From Micractinium sp. NFX-FRZ (lineage: Eukaryota; Chlorophyta; Trebouxiophyceae; Chlorellales; Chlorellaceae), in assembly GCA_029339195.1 (NCBI GenBank), contig JAPTJF010000054.1, positions 155,028 to 219,027 of the forward strand: DNA of 64,000 nt. The letters run 5' to 3'. The translations under genes were made by a program, and so were the position numbers. The notes under the pieces were generated by a model. That model searched no databases. It saw only the letters and a program-made list of their open reading frames with translations, and was not told the DNA's origin. Numbering within the stretch: the first letter of the stretch is position 1; every line of letters starts with the position of its first letter. Of this stretch, positions 1 through 10,897 are shown in pieces.

Positions 1-311
1 TATAATGTATTGCATGTGTTGCTTGCACACTGCCCCCTGCCAGGAGCCGGGCGGGGTTCCAAGCAACTGCATCCTGCTTTGCCACTCTTGAAGAACGGCA
101 GCTTGGTACAGGCTGCTGGCCGGCTCTGGCTGGGCGATGAAAACGACACTCCCCTCAAGTGTGGCTGTCGCTGCCCCAAGGCAGTCTGGAGCATTTCCCA
201 TTTTGCACGGTGAGGTTACAAAAGGAGGCTGCTTGCTCTCATGTCCTGCGTCCCGGCACCCACCCCTCCCTCCTCCTTCTGTACTGCCCACTTCCTCCCG
301 CCCACACTCAC
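1..311. other. No exon recognised; probable last intron of the left GLR-like gene
   Basis: The GTGAGT donor of the preceding exon lies at 306-311 (minus strand). No membrane-helix coding segment matching the paralogue's M4 is visible before the window edge. An open frame on the minus strand through 1-200 has no recognisable similarity. Confidence 0.5.
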
Positions 312-3300
312 CCGACACCTGCTTCAGCGTGACAGCAGCTGAGTAGAGCTCGCCGCACTGGCTCTCCGGCGGCGCGACATACGTCCCAACCAGCGCCTCG
401 TCCTCGCCGCTGTCCTGCATCACATCAAGGAGCAGTTGTTCCAAGTGAGCTCGCGATGCACTGCTTTCTACTATGCGGCAGTCCAGCTGGCAGGTAGGCC
501 CTGGCATGCCATGCGCCTGCCCCTCCGCCCCTGCCCCATGCTTGCAGCAGGCTCATGCAGCACACAGGCAGGAGTTGCAACGCAGCACCTGCACCTGCAG
601 CACCCCCGCCTACGCAGCACACGCACGCACCTGCAGCGCCACCCCCAACCACGTACTGCAACGCAACACATCCAAGTTTATGCAATGCAACGCAACACAC
701 ATGCGCGCACCTGCAGAGCCACCAGCGCCTCATTGTAGGCTGCCAGCAGGGCGGAGTCGTTGAAACCCAGGGGGAAGGCGGTGCCGGCCTCAAACGGATC
801 AAACTGGCCGCCCACAACCGAGACCTGCGGGGGAGTGGTGGTAACAGACATGCTGATTAGATAACGATAGACACATCCTGATTGGCTAATGATAAACACA
901 TTCTGATTAGAGAATGATAGACACATCCTGATGAGATAACCAAGTGGTTACAGTCATGCTGATTAGACAAGCAACAACACAACCAACGCTCAGCTGGGAT
1001 GCACCGATGGCCAGCCCCTTTGCCGCCATCCTCTGCCTGCGCCCCCGTCTGCAGCCGCTCCCTGCGGGAACCTGCCCCCCGCCCCTGCTTGAGGCGACAG
1101 TGCGCCCCTGCCCCAGGCCCTGCCCCCGCCCCTGCTGACACCCTCCCCACGCATGCCTGCCTTCCGCCCCCGCCCTGCCCCCCTGCCCCACGCACCACCC
1201 CGTGCACAGGCGCACCGGTACACCCAGCCCCCAGCCCACCTCGCAGTCTGTTGCCGACAGGTAATCCATGAGCGAGGTGTCCAGCACGAGCGCCTTGATG
1301 GCCCCCGATTTGAGAGCATCCACCATGGCCGCCTCGTCAGCGGCGTTGTCCCAGGGGAACTGCGCCGCTGCGATGCCGCGGGCGGCCAGCTTGCCGGCGT
1401 AGTCGCTCCACGTGCCCACCGCCAGGCCGGGCAGGCTCTCCACGCCGGTGATGCCGCCGGTGGACAGCTGGAGGACTGTCAGGTTGGCGGCCGTGTTGCC
1501 CAGATACAGGGTGAACCTGCACGGGGGGGGGCGGGGGGCACGTGAGGGCGGGATAATGTGGACGAGAGGGGTGGTGGTAAGGGGCGTGTGGGGGGTAGGG
1601 GGGTAGGGAGGTATGCAGCGCGCACGTGGGATGTGTGTGGACAGGGGTGGAGACTTCGTGTTGGCGTGGGTGCGCGACAAGCAGGCCCGCTCCACCCCCA
1701 CGCCGCCCCACCCAGCACACCCCAGCACAGCACAGCACACCACTATGTCCCACAGCACTACAGCACTACGCCCCGCAGCACTGCACTGCACAGCATAGCA
1801 CACCCCACACAGCACAGCGTGGCACAGCACAGCACGGCAGGCTTGCTCACAGGATGAGGAGCAGGAACCCCATGGTGGTGTGGATGACGTTGCCGGGCAC
1901 AGTGAAGGCCACCAGGTCGCGGGTCATCATGGGGCCTGCGGCAGGAAACATGAACAAGCTCCCCTATTGACGGTCCCTTCTAAGGGCATAGAGGCTACAG
2001 TATTGGGGCATGAATAAGTCGTCCCAAGGCCATCATGGGGCCTGCAGGGTCAACACGCTTCCTGTCAAGTAAAGGAAAGGTTCCTCTAGCGCGCCCGTCT
2101 CAAGGCCAACATGGGGCCTGCAGGATCAACACGCAACCAGTCAACTACAGAGAGGGTCCATCCAGCACACAATGAGGCTATCCAGTGGGCTGCCAAAGCC
2201 ACCGCGGGCGCCGCGACTGATCAAGGCGACTCACGTGTGAGCACCTCCCAGAAGTAGCGCTCAAACTTGTGGCCGCGCTCCACCCGCTCATCCTTCTCAG
2301 CCTGCTCACTGCTCACCACCTGGGGCAGGGAGGGGAGGGAGGGAGGGAGGGAGGGAGGGAGGGAGGGAGGGGAGGGAGGGTCACATGCAAGCCATGTCAC
2401 AAGCTGCAGCAGCCCTGGGGGGTTCAGGTATGTCAGCCTGCCGCTGCTGCGCCACACACATGCGCGCACACACCACTGCAGGCCACCTTGAGGGGGTCGC
2501 GAGAGAAGCGCTCGATGCTGTAGCGGTAGTAAAAGTTGTCGATGGCCCACACCGTGAGAGCCACTGCAGGGGGGCGGGGGCAGCGGGGAGGGCGGGGGAG
2601 GGCGGGGGAGGGCAGGGTGGGTCCGGCGGGCCTGCGGCGATGCAGGTGTCAATGTTGCCATGCAGCCGATCTGCCGCCTGAGCAGGAGCATTCAAGCTGG
2701 CTGTGTGCAGCGGCGGCAGACGGGCGCCGCGACCTGCCGGTTCGGGGCGGCACACGTCTGCAGGCAGCTGCCCGCTCTAGTCAGCTCACCTGCCACGCAG
2801 GTGCCCAGGGCTGCCACCCACAGCTGCCACTCAAACGCGTCCCAGAACGCCCAGATGCCGCTGGTGTTCTGCGTCGTCTTCACCATGACACTCAGCCCGT
2901 TCCTGCAGACAGGCGCGTCGGTGCATGGCCATGCGGGTGAGCAGGACGGCTGGGTAGTCGCGGCCCGGCCACGCAGTGGGGGAGGGAGGCAGCGGGAGTT
3001 GCGGGCCCTCGGCGCGCCGCTGCCTGGCTTTGTGGCCCAGCTTGCGGCCCGCCAGCGTGCTGCCTGCCAGCACAAGCGGCCCTGTGGCCGCCCGCTTGCA
3101 CGCCCGTGCCCTTCCACCTCCCTGCCCCTCGGCGCCCGCTCGCGCCGCTCCCACCTGCCTCAGGCACCCCTACCTCTTCCCACTCCCTGCCTTGACAGCA
3201 GTGCACCCGCCACCTCCCGCCCGCCACCCCACCTTCCCCCCATCCCTGCACACACCCAGTTCAGCCCCCAGACGCACTGTGCCCCTGCATGCCCACACCC

Positions 3301-4531
3301 AGCCCGCCCAGCCCGGCCCAGCCCCGCCCAGCTCACTGGTACGTGGGGCGTGTGAACACCACGCCGGCAGCCAGCAGCTCCGGTTCAATTTCCACCCCTG
3401 AAACTGCAATGTCGCATCTGCCGTCGCCGCTCTTCAGGGAGGCCAGCATCTCCTCCCACTCCAGGCAGCTCCACTCCAGCATGCCCGGCTCCCAGCCCTG
3501 GCAGCCAGAAAGGGCGGGGCAGGCAGGGGGGGGGGGCATGCTGCCGAGGTCACAAGCGTGCGGGGCCAGTGTGTTGTGCAGGTAGCAGGTGCGCCAGAGA
3601 GCAGCAGCAGCAGTGGAAGGGCAGCAGCAGCAGGCGCAGCAGCAGCGACAGGCGCAGCAGCAGCAGGCGCAGCAGCAGGTGCAGCAGGCGCCCCCGCCCC
3701 CGCCCCTACCAGGATGCGCGCCACTTTGTTGAACAGCTCAATTTCGTACTGCAGGCAGGCAGGCAGGAGCAGGGAGGGGGCAGCCAGAGTGTGGCGCACT
3801 GTGGGCAGGGCAGGCGGCGGGGGCAGGGATGGTTGGGGGGGCAGCAAGGGGCAGCAGGCACTTGGCCATATAGAGTTGGGTGCCTGGGCAGCTGCCGAAG
3901 AACTGGCCAGGGGGCTGTGTGTGTGTGTGAAGAACGTGTCATAAGCGAGAGCAAGGCAAGTGTGTGGCATGCGGCATGTACAGAGACCGAGGCATTGGCG
4001 GTTTTCAGGCAACTGCCTACAGGACTTAAGCTTGCAAGAAGCAGGACAGGCAGGCTGGTGCCAGCACTGCCAACAACACCGGCTGGGCACTCACTCCGCT
4101 GTATGCGTCCGGATCACGGTCGATACAGTACACCACTGCATGGGGGCGCAGTTGCAGGGAATAGGGCGGAGTTCAGAGCAGAGGGGGGTTGCAGTATCTC
4201 CAGCTGGCCTGCATGCGTACCTTCCCCGCTGGGTAGCTGTGCCTGTTCCCCAGGGTTAGGGCCCCTGCCCCTGCCGGCCCCGCTTCACCCTCCCCGCGCC
4301 TAAGGCCCCTCCCAGCTCACTGGGTGTGAACTCGCTCGTGCAGACTCGAATTTTGGTCGAGTTTGCGGCCCAGTTCGGGATGGGCTGGCCGCTGGCGGGT
4401 GCTTCGGTCAGGGGCGCGGCAACAGGCGATGGGGCCTCGACAGGGGCATCAGCAGCAAGTGAGGGTGCTCCGGCCACGAGCAAACCCAGCAGAAGCGCCA
4501 CCACCAGCCGGGGCACGCGAGGGACGCTCAT
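312..4531 (-). CDS. Ionotropic glutamate receptor-like protein (GLR/iGluR family), 3' end outside window
   Basis: Probable ligand-gated channel of the GLR/iGluR superfamily. The start at 4531 gives a signal peptide (MSVPRVPRLVVALLLGLL). It is followed by a first ligand-binding half (YEIELFNKVARIL; LEWSCLEWEEMLASLKSGD; CDIAVSGVEI; FTRPTYQNGLSVM) and M1 (EWQLWVAALGTCVAG). The pore-flanking FERYFWEVL and an M3 ending in GNTAANLTVLQL correspond to the family SYTANLT signature. The second ligand-binding half begins ITGVESLPG and continues to about 680. The exon at 312-430 ends in KQVSG, exactly where its paralogue enters M4. No M4 exon was found in 1-311, so the last exon should lie left of the window. 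There are about ten exons. The animal and plant amino-terminal receptor domain is absent. Paralogous and head-to-head with the gene starting at 4790. The family call is firm; the ligand and ion are unknown. An upstream in-frame Met at 4669 was rejected because it would bury the signal peptide. Confidence 0.8.
845..930. repeat. AT-rich minisatellite in intron
   Basis: About four imperfect copies of a unit resembling CTGATTAGATAATGATAGAC (about 25 bp) occur in the intron of the left GLR-like gene. The AT-rich unit contrasts with the GC-rich surroundings. Confidence 0.7.
1921..2135. repeat. Triplicated exon edge with acceptor in GLR-like intron
   Basis: The true exon begins (minus strand) GCAG|GCCCCATGATGACC near 1938. 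Two decayed copies, GCAG GCCCCATGATGGCC and GCAG GCCCCATGTTGGCC, lie upstream in the intron near 2040 and 2118. The latter two share flanking GGGTCAACACGC/GGATCAACACGC. Confidence 0.75.
2333..2384. repeat. GGGA microsatellite
   Basis: Run of tandem GGGA units within an intron of the left GLR-like gene. Confidence 0.9.
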
Positions 4532-4789
4532 ATTTCTGCCTGTCAGGGCGATTGCGCCTGGTCCGGCGTGGCGCAAGTTTACTCTAAGGCCACTTGGAAG
4601 CTGGTGTTCAGATAGGAAGCCAAATTTGGGGGAGTTCACGTGCGGCGGGGACGCTTGTCCTGGGCTCATCGTGACGTGGCATGTCTCGAGCGGACAGATC
4701 GGGGCATCCGGCGCCCGTTTGCCCCCATTCGCGGCTTCCTGAAGTGGTGTCCGGAGATTGTAAGGCCGCCGACAGCCTCGCGCGCCACC
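4532..4789. promoter_or_regulatory. Shared bidirectional promoter of the two GLR-like genes
   Basis: 258 bp separate the divergent start codons of two paralogous receptor genes, so both 5' UTRs and core promoters must fit here or overlap. No TATA box is obvious. The plus-strand start is in good context (CGCGCCACCATGT). Co-expression is inferred from geometry only. Confidence 0.6.
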
Positions 4790-7700
4790 ATGTCGCTCCG
4801 GCTGTGGCTGGCAGCCCTGCCGCTGCTCCTCGCAGGCACCGGGGCCGCTCAGACCATCCCCTACTGGTCCACAAACGCCACCAAGCTCAAAGTTTGCACC
4901 TCCGAGTACACGCCCAGTGAGGATGCGAGCTTAGGATGCCGCCGGCCCCTTGTGACCCAACCCATGACACCCGGCTCCAGCCTGCGAGGCCACTCACGTG
5001 CGTAACATGCGCCCTATGTTGCACCTGCAGTGGTGGCGTGCGCGGACAGGGCGCCACAGGACTACGCCGGGGTGAGCCCAGCTGCCGCGCCTGTTCTTGA
5101 CGTCTGCCGGTGATACATACCCCCCCGCCCCACCCTGGCGGTGCCCGCTCTCCTTTGTGTCCCCTGCCTCTGCACCTGGCCACATCCCACATCCCTCGGG
5201 TCGACACTCAACAGGGCAAGCGCGCAGGCCCTGGCGCACACCACGCCCGCCCGCCTGCCCGCCTGTCCGCACCCCCGCCTGCTGTCCTCACCATGCCGGG
5301 ACTGCCTTCTCACTGCTCCCGATGGCTCAGAAAGTTGAATGGGTTCGCTACCCTGTCACCCCTCACGCCTCTTGACCCTCCCCTCCGAGGGCGCGCCCTG
5401 CGCTGGAACAAGGCCGACCAGTTTGGTGCCCTCACCTCTCATGTCCGTCTGTCCGGTACAAATATCCCATCCCAACTTCCTCGAGGGAGCCTCCCTGTCC
5501 CGTACAATACCCCACCCACCCCTCCTGCCCACCTGACTCCCCGCTCCTGGCCCCTGCCCACCCCCCGCCCTGCCTGCAGTACGAGATCGAGCTGTTCCGC
5601 AGCGTGGCTGCCCAGCTGGGCTGGGAGCCGGGCATGCTGGAGTGGAGCTGCCTGGGGTGGGAGGAGATGCTGGGGCACCTGAAGGCAAACGACGGCGTGT
5701 GCGACATGGCAGTGGCGGGCATCAGCGTGACGTCACGCGACGTCACGGATGGCATCTCATTCACATGGCCGACCTACCGGTGAGCCCCATCCGCCCCGCC
5801 CGCTCAATGCCCGCCCACCCACCTGCCCGCGCACGCGCTGCTGCGGGGGCTTCTGCTGGTGGCGGCAGCAGCCCCTGCTTGCACGCGCAACATGCAGCAC
5901 CGCGGGTCTGCTGCCACACAGAGGCAGGCGGCAGTGGCCGCGGCGGGAGGCCGGCCTGGCCGGCTGCAATGCACATGCTGTTGATGCTGGGCATGCGCAG
6001 GCATCCTCGGACCCCACGCTGTGCATGCCCAGCGCTGCCAGCATGGCAGGCGTGCCGACAGCACCCCCGTCCTCTGCCGATTGGCACGCCCACCTCCCCG
6101 TGCCTGCCCGCCCCCCTGCCCCCCGCCACCAGAAACGGGCTCTCAATCCTGACTGGCAAGCAAGCGGGCCCCAGCTACGGCATGTTCTCTTTCTTCTCTG
6201 CCTTTGAGTGGCAGGTGTGGGTGGTGACTGCCGCCACCATGTTCGTCGGTGAGTGAGTGTGAGCAAAGCCTGAAGGGACAAGGGCACGGGTGCAGGGCAC
6301 ATTGATCACACAAGGGGGCGGGCAGTTCACTGGCGGCCTGGGTGCTGGCGCGTGAGGGCGGCTGCACCGGCAAGGCGGCGGGTGGGCACCCACCCATCGC
6401 GGTGTACCATCAGCAAGGCATGTACAGTACACCAGGTGTCTCTTTGGCTCCGCCCTCGTCTTTGCCGCCTCGCCCGCCCAGCCCCACGTGCTCATCGGTG
6501 GGCTCCTGGCTGCCCAACCCCTGCTCCTGCAGTGCCCTTCATCATTTGGGGCATCGATTGGCTGGCCTACGGCGGGCGCTGGCCCAAGGGCGTCAGCCGG
6601 GAGGAGGTGGCCCTCAGCAACTACTTCTGGCAGGTCGGCAACTTGCTGTTGTTATGTTCTTATTGTTATTATGCTTGAAATAACGAGGGGGTGACACAAA
6701 GAGAGCATGGGTTGGCAGGATGAGGGAGCCAGCTGAGCGGTGGCAAAAAGAGGCGCCACCCAGCGCCACAGAGCCGGCTGGGCCACGCCTGACTGTGGGC
6801 GCTGCCGCCAACCGCCGGAGCTCCCGCCACCCCTCCCCCCTCTCTCAGTCAGCAGCTGCCCCCTTCAGCTGCCCTCCCACCTGTCCCGCCCTGGTCCCCC
6901 GCTCAATCCCCGCCCGCCCCCGCGCCTGCCCCCGCCCGCCGCCAGTGCAGGCCATTGGCCGCCCCATGTGGCTGCGCAGCCAGGTGGCGGTGTCCTGGGC
7001 AGCCAACATCGTGGTTGCTGTCTACGCCTTCCTCATCATGATCCTGTTTGCCCTCTACGTCGGCTACGCAGCCTCCAACCTCACAACCACGTGAGTGGGC
7101 ACAGCCTGTAGGCACAGCTTGCACAGCTCGCCGGTACAGCTTGCACAGGTCAAGTGTGTGCACATCCTTGGATCGGCTGTCCCGGAACGATGGTGACCAG
7201 AGGAAGTGACGCAGGGCACACTCCACCTGCCATGCCATGGACTTTACGTGGACAAGCATCACGCACCCACTGCCTGTGCATCCCACCCCTCCCTCAGCCC
7301 ACAAGGTGGCCGCTGTCGTGCCCCTCCCTCCCTGAGCCCCGCCCCTGCCCTGCCCTGCGTTCAGATCGATTCAGACCCCCGGGACGCCCGCCCCTGCCAG
7401 GCTGGCGCCCGTCCGCCTGCTGGCAACCACCCCTCTCCCCTCTCCTCCTGCCCACCCCCACCCTCCCCCCGCACCCATGCAGCCTGCTTGACAGCCAGAT
7501 CACTGGGGTGGACAGCCTGCCCGGCAAGGCGGTGGGCACGTGGACGGACTTTGCCGAGAAGCTGCAAAAGTATGGGGTGGCCCCCGCCACGTACCCCTGG
7601 GACAACGTCGCTGACGAGGAGGCCATGCTGGGCGCGCTGCGGTCGGGGGCGGTCAAAGCGCTGGTGCTGGATGCCTCCTTCCTCAACTACGTGGCAGCTT

Positions 7701-8478
7701 CCAACTGCGAGCTGACCGTGGTGGGGGGCGTGTTTGAGACGTACCAGCAGGCCACGGTGAGGGGGTGGGCGGGGTGATGAGGGAGGTGGAGGGGAGGGAG
7801 GTGGAGGGGAGGTGAAGGAGAGGGGGAGGGGAGGATGGTGGGGCAAGAGGAAGGGGGCATGCGTTGAGACGTACCAGCAGGCCACGGTGAGAGGGTGGGT
7901 GAAGGGGTGGGGTCAGCGAGGGGAGGTGAAGAGGGGGGAAGGGAGGGGCGCGGGGGGCGAGGCGAAGGGGGACGTACGCGGGTTCTGACCCCGCCACACC
8001 ACATAACAACCTCCCCTCCCTCCCCCTGCCCTCCCCCATCCCACCAGGCCGGCCGCAACCTCCCCGCGGGCTTCAACAACCCCCAACAACCTCCCCTCCC
8101 TCCCCCTGCCCTCCCCCGCAGGCCTTCCCCGCCGGCTTCAACAACTCCCGCCTGCTGGACGCCTACAACGCGGCCCTCACCAACCTGACCTCCTCTGGCG
8201 TGCTGGAAGAAGTGGCGGCAGCAACACTGGTGCCTACCGACATGCCTGCAGAGTGCTCCGTTGAAGCCTCCTCCACAGCCATTACCTTCCACCAAGTGTC
8301 GGGCCTGTGGATCCTGCTGGCTGGCGCCGTGGGCGTGGGCCTCGCCCTGGTGCTGCTGCACATCGTGCACGTGCGCTACACGCGCCCGGTCACGCGCGGC
8401 CTACAGCGCACCGCTTCGCGCGCCGTGTCGGCGCGCTTTGCCGGCAGCGGCAGCGCGGCTGCCAATGTGGTGGCGTGA
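4790..8478 (+). CDS. Ionotropic glutamate receptor-like protein (GLR/iGluR family)
   Basis: Complete paralogue of the divergent left gene. Order of elements: signal peptide (MSLRLWLAALPLLLAGTGAA); first ligand-binding half (YEIELFRSVAAQLGWEPG, CDMAVAGISVTSRD, FTWPTYRNGLSILT, about 5580-6165). M1 is WQVWVVTAATMFVG-VPFIIWG. The pore region contains NYFWQ-AIGRPMWLRSQ and M3 ends YVGYAASNLTTT near 7090, equivalent to SYTANLT. The second ligand-binding half begins ITGVDSLPGKAVGTW (about 7495), then NCELTVVGGVFE and AFPAGFNNSRLLDAY (about 8125). M4 is GLWILLAGAVGVGLALVLL, followed by a short basic tail. About eight or nine exons. No amino-terminal receptor domain, so this is a minimal channel. The exon boundary near 7762 and the acceptor near 8117 are tandemly duplicated in the intron between them. 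Probably a plasma-membrane or endomembrane channel; ligand unknown. Confidence 0.85.
7732..8117. repeat. Duplicated donor and acceptor exon edges flanking one intron
   Basis: The last bases of the exon plus its donor (GAGACGTACCAGCAGGCCAC then GGTGAG, near 7735-7762) recur at 7865-7893. A segment of about 78 bp carrying polypyrimidine tract and acceptor occurs twice, near 8005-8085 and 8083-8117 and on. The upstream copy precedes a decayed copy of the next exon start (GCGGGCTTCAACAAC versus GCCGGCTTCAACAAC). Confidence 0.85.
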
Positions 8479-8919
8479 GGCGTCGGGTGGGTCGGCGCAG
8501 ACCCGGGTGGGCTGCATGTACGTGCCGCATGCCGCACCGCGCGATCCTGGAAGTGAGGACCGCGCAGGGCCTTTGCTGCAAATGACAGCCCCTGGTGTGC
8601 GCCGCACTGGCACGCAGGCCGGGCAGATCGAGCTGCTGCTTGCTTGACACTTCATCTTCTTCAGCCTATGTTAGGCCGCCTTTTTTTCCCTGAGTTGTGC
8701 AGACCTCAAAGCAGCATCACCCCACTTTTTTCTTTGTTTTTCTTGCTCTGCTGTAGCATCCCCTGTTTGGTCAGCCCAAGGTGCCTGGTGGTATACTGTA
8801 GTAGCGCATCACGTAAGCTTCACAAACCAGTAAAACAGGCTGAAGCAAGCACAGGTGGCAGGCAGTACACACGTGGCTTACGGTTGATGCAGTTTTCAAC
8901 ATGTGACATTACATGGTGT
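8479..8919. other. Convergent 3' intergenic region
   Basis: Holds the 3' UTR of the plus-strand GLR-like gene and probably the 3' UTR of the converging minus-strand gene. It is less GC-rich and contains T-runs near 8680-8740. No coding segment or clear TGTAA signal for the plus gene was recognised. Confidence 0.5.
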
Positions 8920-10897
8920 TTAGTGCAAAGCGGGAGGCCACAGCGGCCAGGGAAGCGGGGAGGACGTATCCTGCTTCCATGAAAACGAGGAGGCATGAAG
9001 CTGCCCCAGCAACATCACACAAGCCAGGTGCCACGCCACAAAGCTGAGCCAGAGGCATTCTAGCGGCCAGGGGGCGTGCAGCGCCTGCTCCGCCGCTCGC
9101 ACTGCAGCACACTGCGCCTGCCGCTGCGCCGCGCGCCGCTGCTGCTGCGCCTCGAACGCCGCCCTCGCCCGCCGCTCGAGCCGCAGAGAGGTCCGGCTCT
9201 GCTCCTGCTGCTGCTCCTCGTACGCTGTGCGTGCAAGCCGCTCCAGCGCCCGCTCTTGCGCCTGCCACTGCTGCTCCTGGTGTGCCGCCCGCACCCGCAG
9301 CTCCAGGCGCCGCAGGATGGAGAGGGGCAGCAGCACGCCCAGGAACAGCAGGGAGTATGTGTTGACGGTGGAGCACTGCCACTCGGGGTGAGTGTGGCTG
9401 CTGCCTGAGCTGGGAAATATGCCGCTGCAAGGGCAGATGGGGGGGGCGGGGGGCAGGAGGGCAGGCGGGGGCAGGAGGCGATATGAGGCACTAGGGCTGG
9501 AAGCTGACCTGCAGTAGAAGCAGGGCTGCAGCTGCATAATACCACTGGAGACGGGGGTGTAGTCGGGGGGCAGTGGTGCAGCAGAGCGGTGCACTGCACG
9601 GCAATTTGGCCATAAAAATGTCGTCACATGCTGTCGAGATGGCTGGGGGCCTGGCGCTTACTGCATGAACGAGAGCCAGTCGTACAGTACCGCCAGTGGC
9701 TCCTCGGCTCCCTCCGTGGCGAGCAAGCGCTGGCAGGCACACCGGTTGAACAGCAGCTGCAGGGGGTCGGGCAGGCGGGCAGGCAGGACGGCGGGACGGC
9801 GGGGTGGGATGTGCTGGCAGCTCTGCCAAATAGCTGGGGCATCCCCACATCCCTACGAGGGCACAACACCTACTCTAAACTTCCTGGCTATCAAAGCCGC
9901 CCTCCAGGCCCTGCAGCCCCAGCACCCATCTCCCGTGCGCCAACCCCTCCCCAGCCACACGTGCAGCCACGTCATCCTCGGCACGCACCGACGGCAGAGA
10001 CAGCAGCGGCAGCGCCACCGCAGCAAAGCGGTAGGGCCAGCGGGCGTGGAGGGGGAACAGCACCGCCCACACGCCGTTGTAGAGCTGCAGCACCGGCAGC
10101 AGCAGCGTGGCTCTGCCGCCGTGCTTGCCAAACATGTTTGTGCCTCCGTGGCAGGCGCAGTCGTGTGCCATCAGCACCCCCAGCAGCGCCATCGCCGCGC
10201 CTAGCGCCTCGCGGTGGCGAACATAGAATGGTCGCCGCCGCTTGGCAACATGCGCTATGCACGCCATGAGCACGGGGAACGCCGCCATGCGCAGCGCCAG
10301 GCCTGCGGCGGAGGTGGGGCGTGGGCAGGCGACAGCAGCTGGCGACAGGGGGGCAAGCCGGCTTGCAGAGGCGGGCGCTCGTGGTGAGGCTCTCAACCTC
10401 ATGCGTGCAGGGAACAGTGTTGGGGGGAGAACTCACCAGGCAGGCTCTCTTGCAGTAGCGGCTTTGCCATAACGAGCACGGCAAAGGAGGCTGCCGTGAT
10501 ATGAAGGGCCAGCCTGTCCGACTCCACGCCCGCCTCATTCATAGACCTGCGCCGCAGGCGGGCATTGTGAGGGTGCCTCAGGTGATGGAGGGGAGCAATC
10601 ACTTTTCGAGGGGGCAGGAGGGCTCCGTGCTGCCAGACGAGCCCGTGGTCAGTGCAGACTGTGCCACCGCCTGTGGTGTGCCCCCGCCGGCGGCGGTGGA
10701 TGCAAGTTGTGGTGTGAGGACGGCCACCAGGGCGGAGCCTCGTGCGGCCTCCTCGAAGGCGCTCGCAGTCTTAGCGTCATTCAAGTTCCCTAGCGACAGC
10801 ACATTGGCTCTCTGCAACGCACTTGTTAAGCGTACCTTCGGAAGTCATCGTTCCGCCATTCTTGCAGAGCTTGCTGCGCCCGCCTGAACACCGTCAT
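8920..10897 (-). CDS. Unrecognised multi-pass membrane protein with Gln/Arg-rich coiled coil
   Basis: Not recognised. The start at 10897 opens MTVFRRAQQALQEWRNDDF and is cut by a GTACGC donor. The next exon (about 10548-10435) continues in frame as SMNEAGVESDR then a hydrophobic ITAASFAVLVMAK. Later exons give RMAAFPVLMACIAH, HREALGAAMALLGVLMAHDC, ATLLLPVLQLYNGVWAVLF and YRFAAVALPLLSL, then YYAAAALLLLQ and NTYSLLFLGVLLPLSIL. Together these make about six to eight membrane helices. The last exon carries a charged Gln/Arg/Glu/Ala-rich stretch (RVRAAHQEQQWQAQERAL onward, about 90 residues, likely coiled coil). It ends with one more hydrophobic segment (LSFVAWHLACVMLLG). About six exons. Function unknown; possibly an alga-specific membrane family. 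Confidence 0.55.

Noticed and set aside
4532..4669. Upstream start (Met at 4669) for the left GLR-like gene
   Set aside because: The extension is not hydrophobic and would bury a clear signal peptide beginning at 4531; the paralogue begins directly with its signal peptide.
5727..5750. Two TGACGTCA-like palindromes in the right GLR-like gene, as a possible CRE element
   Set aside because: They lie inside a coding exon and encode the SVTSRDVTDG stretch of the ligand-binding lobe, so codon content explains them.
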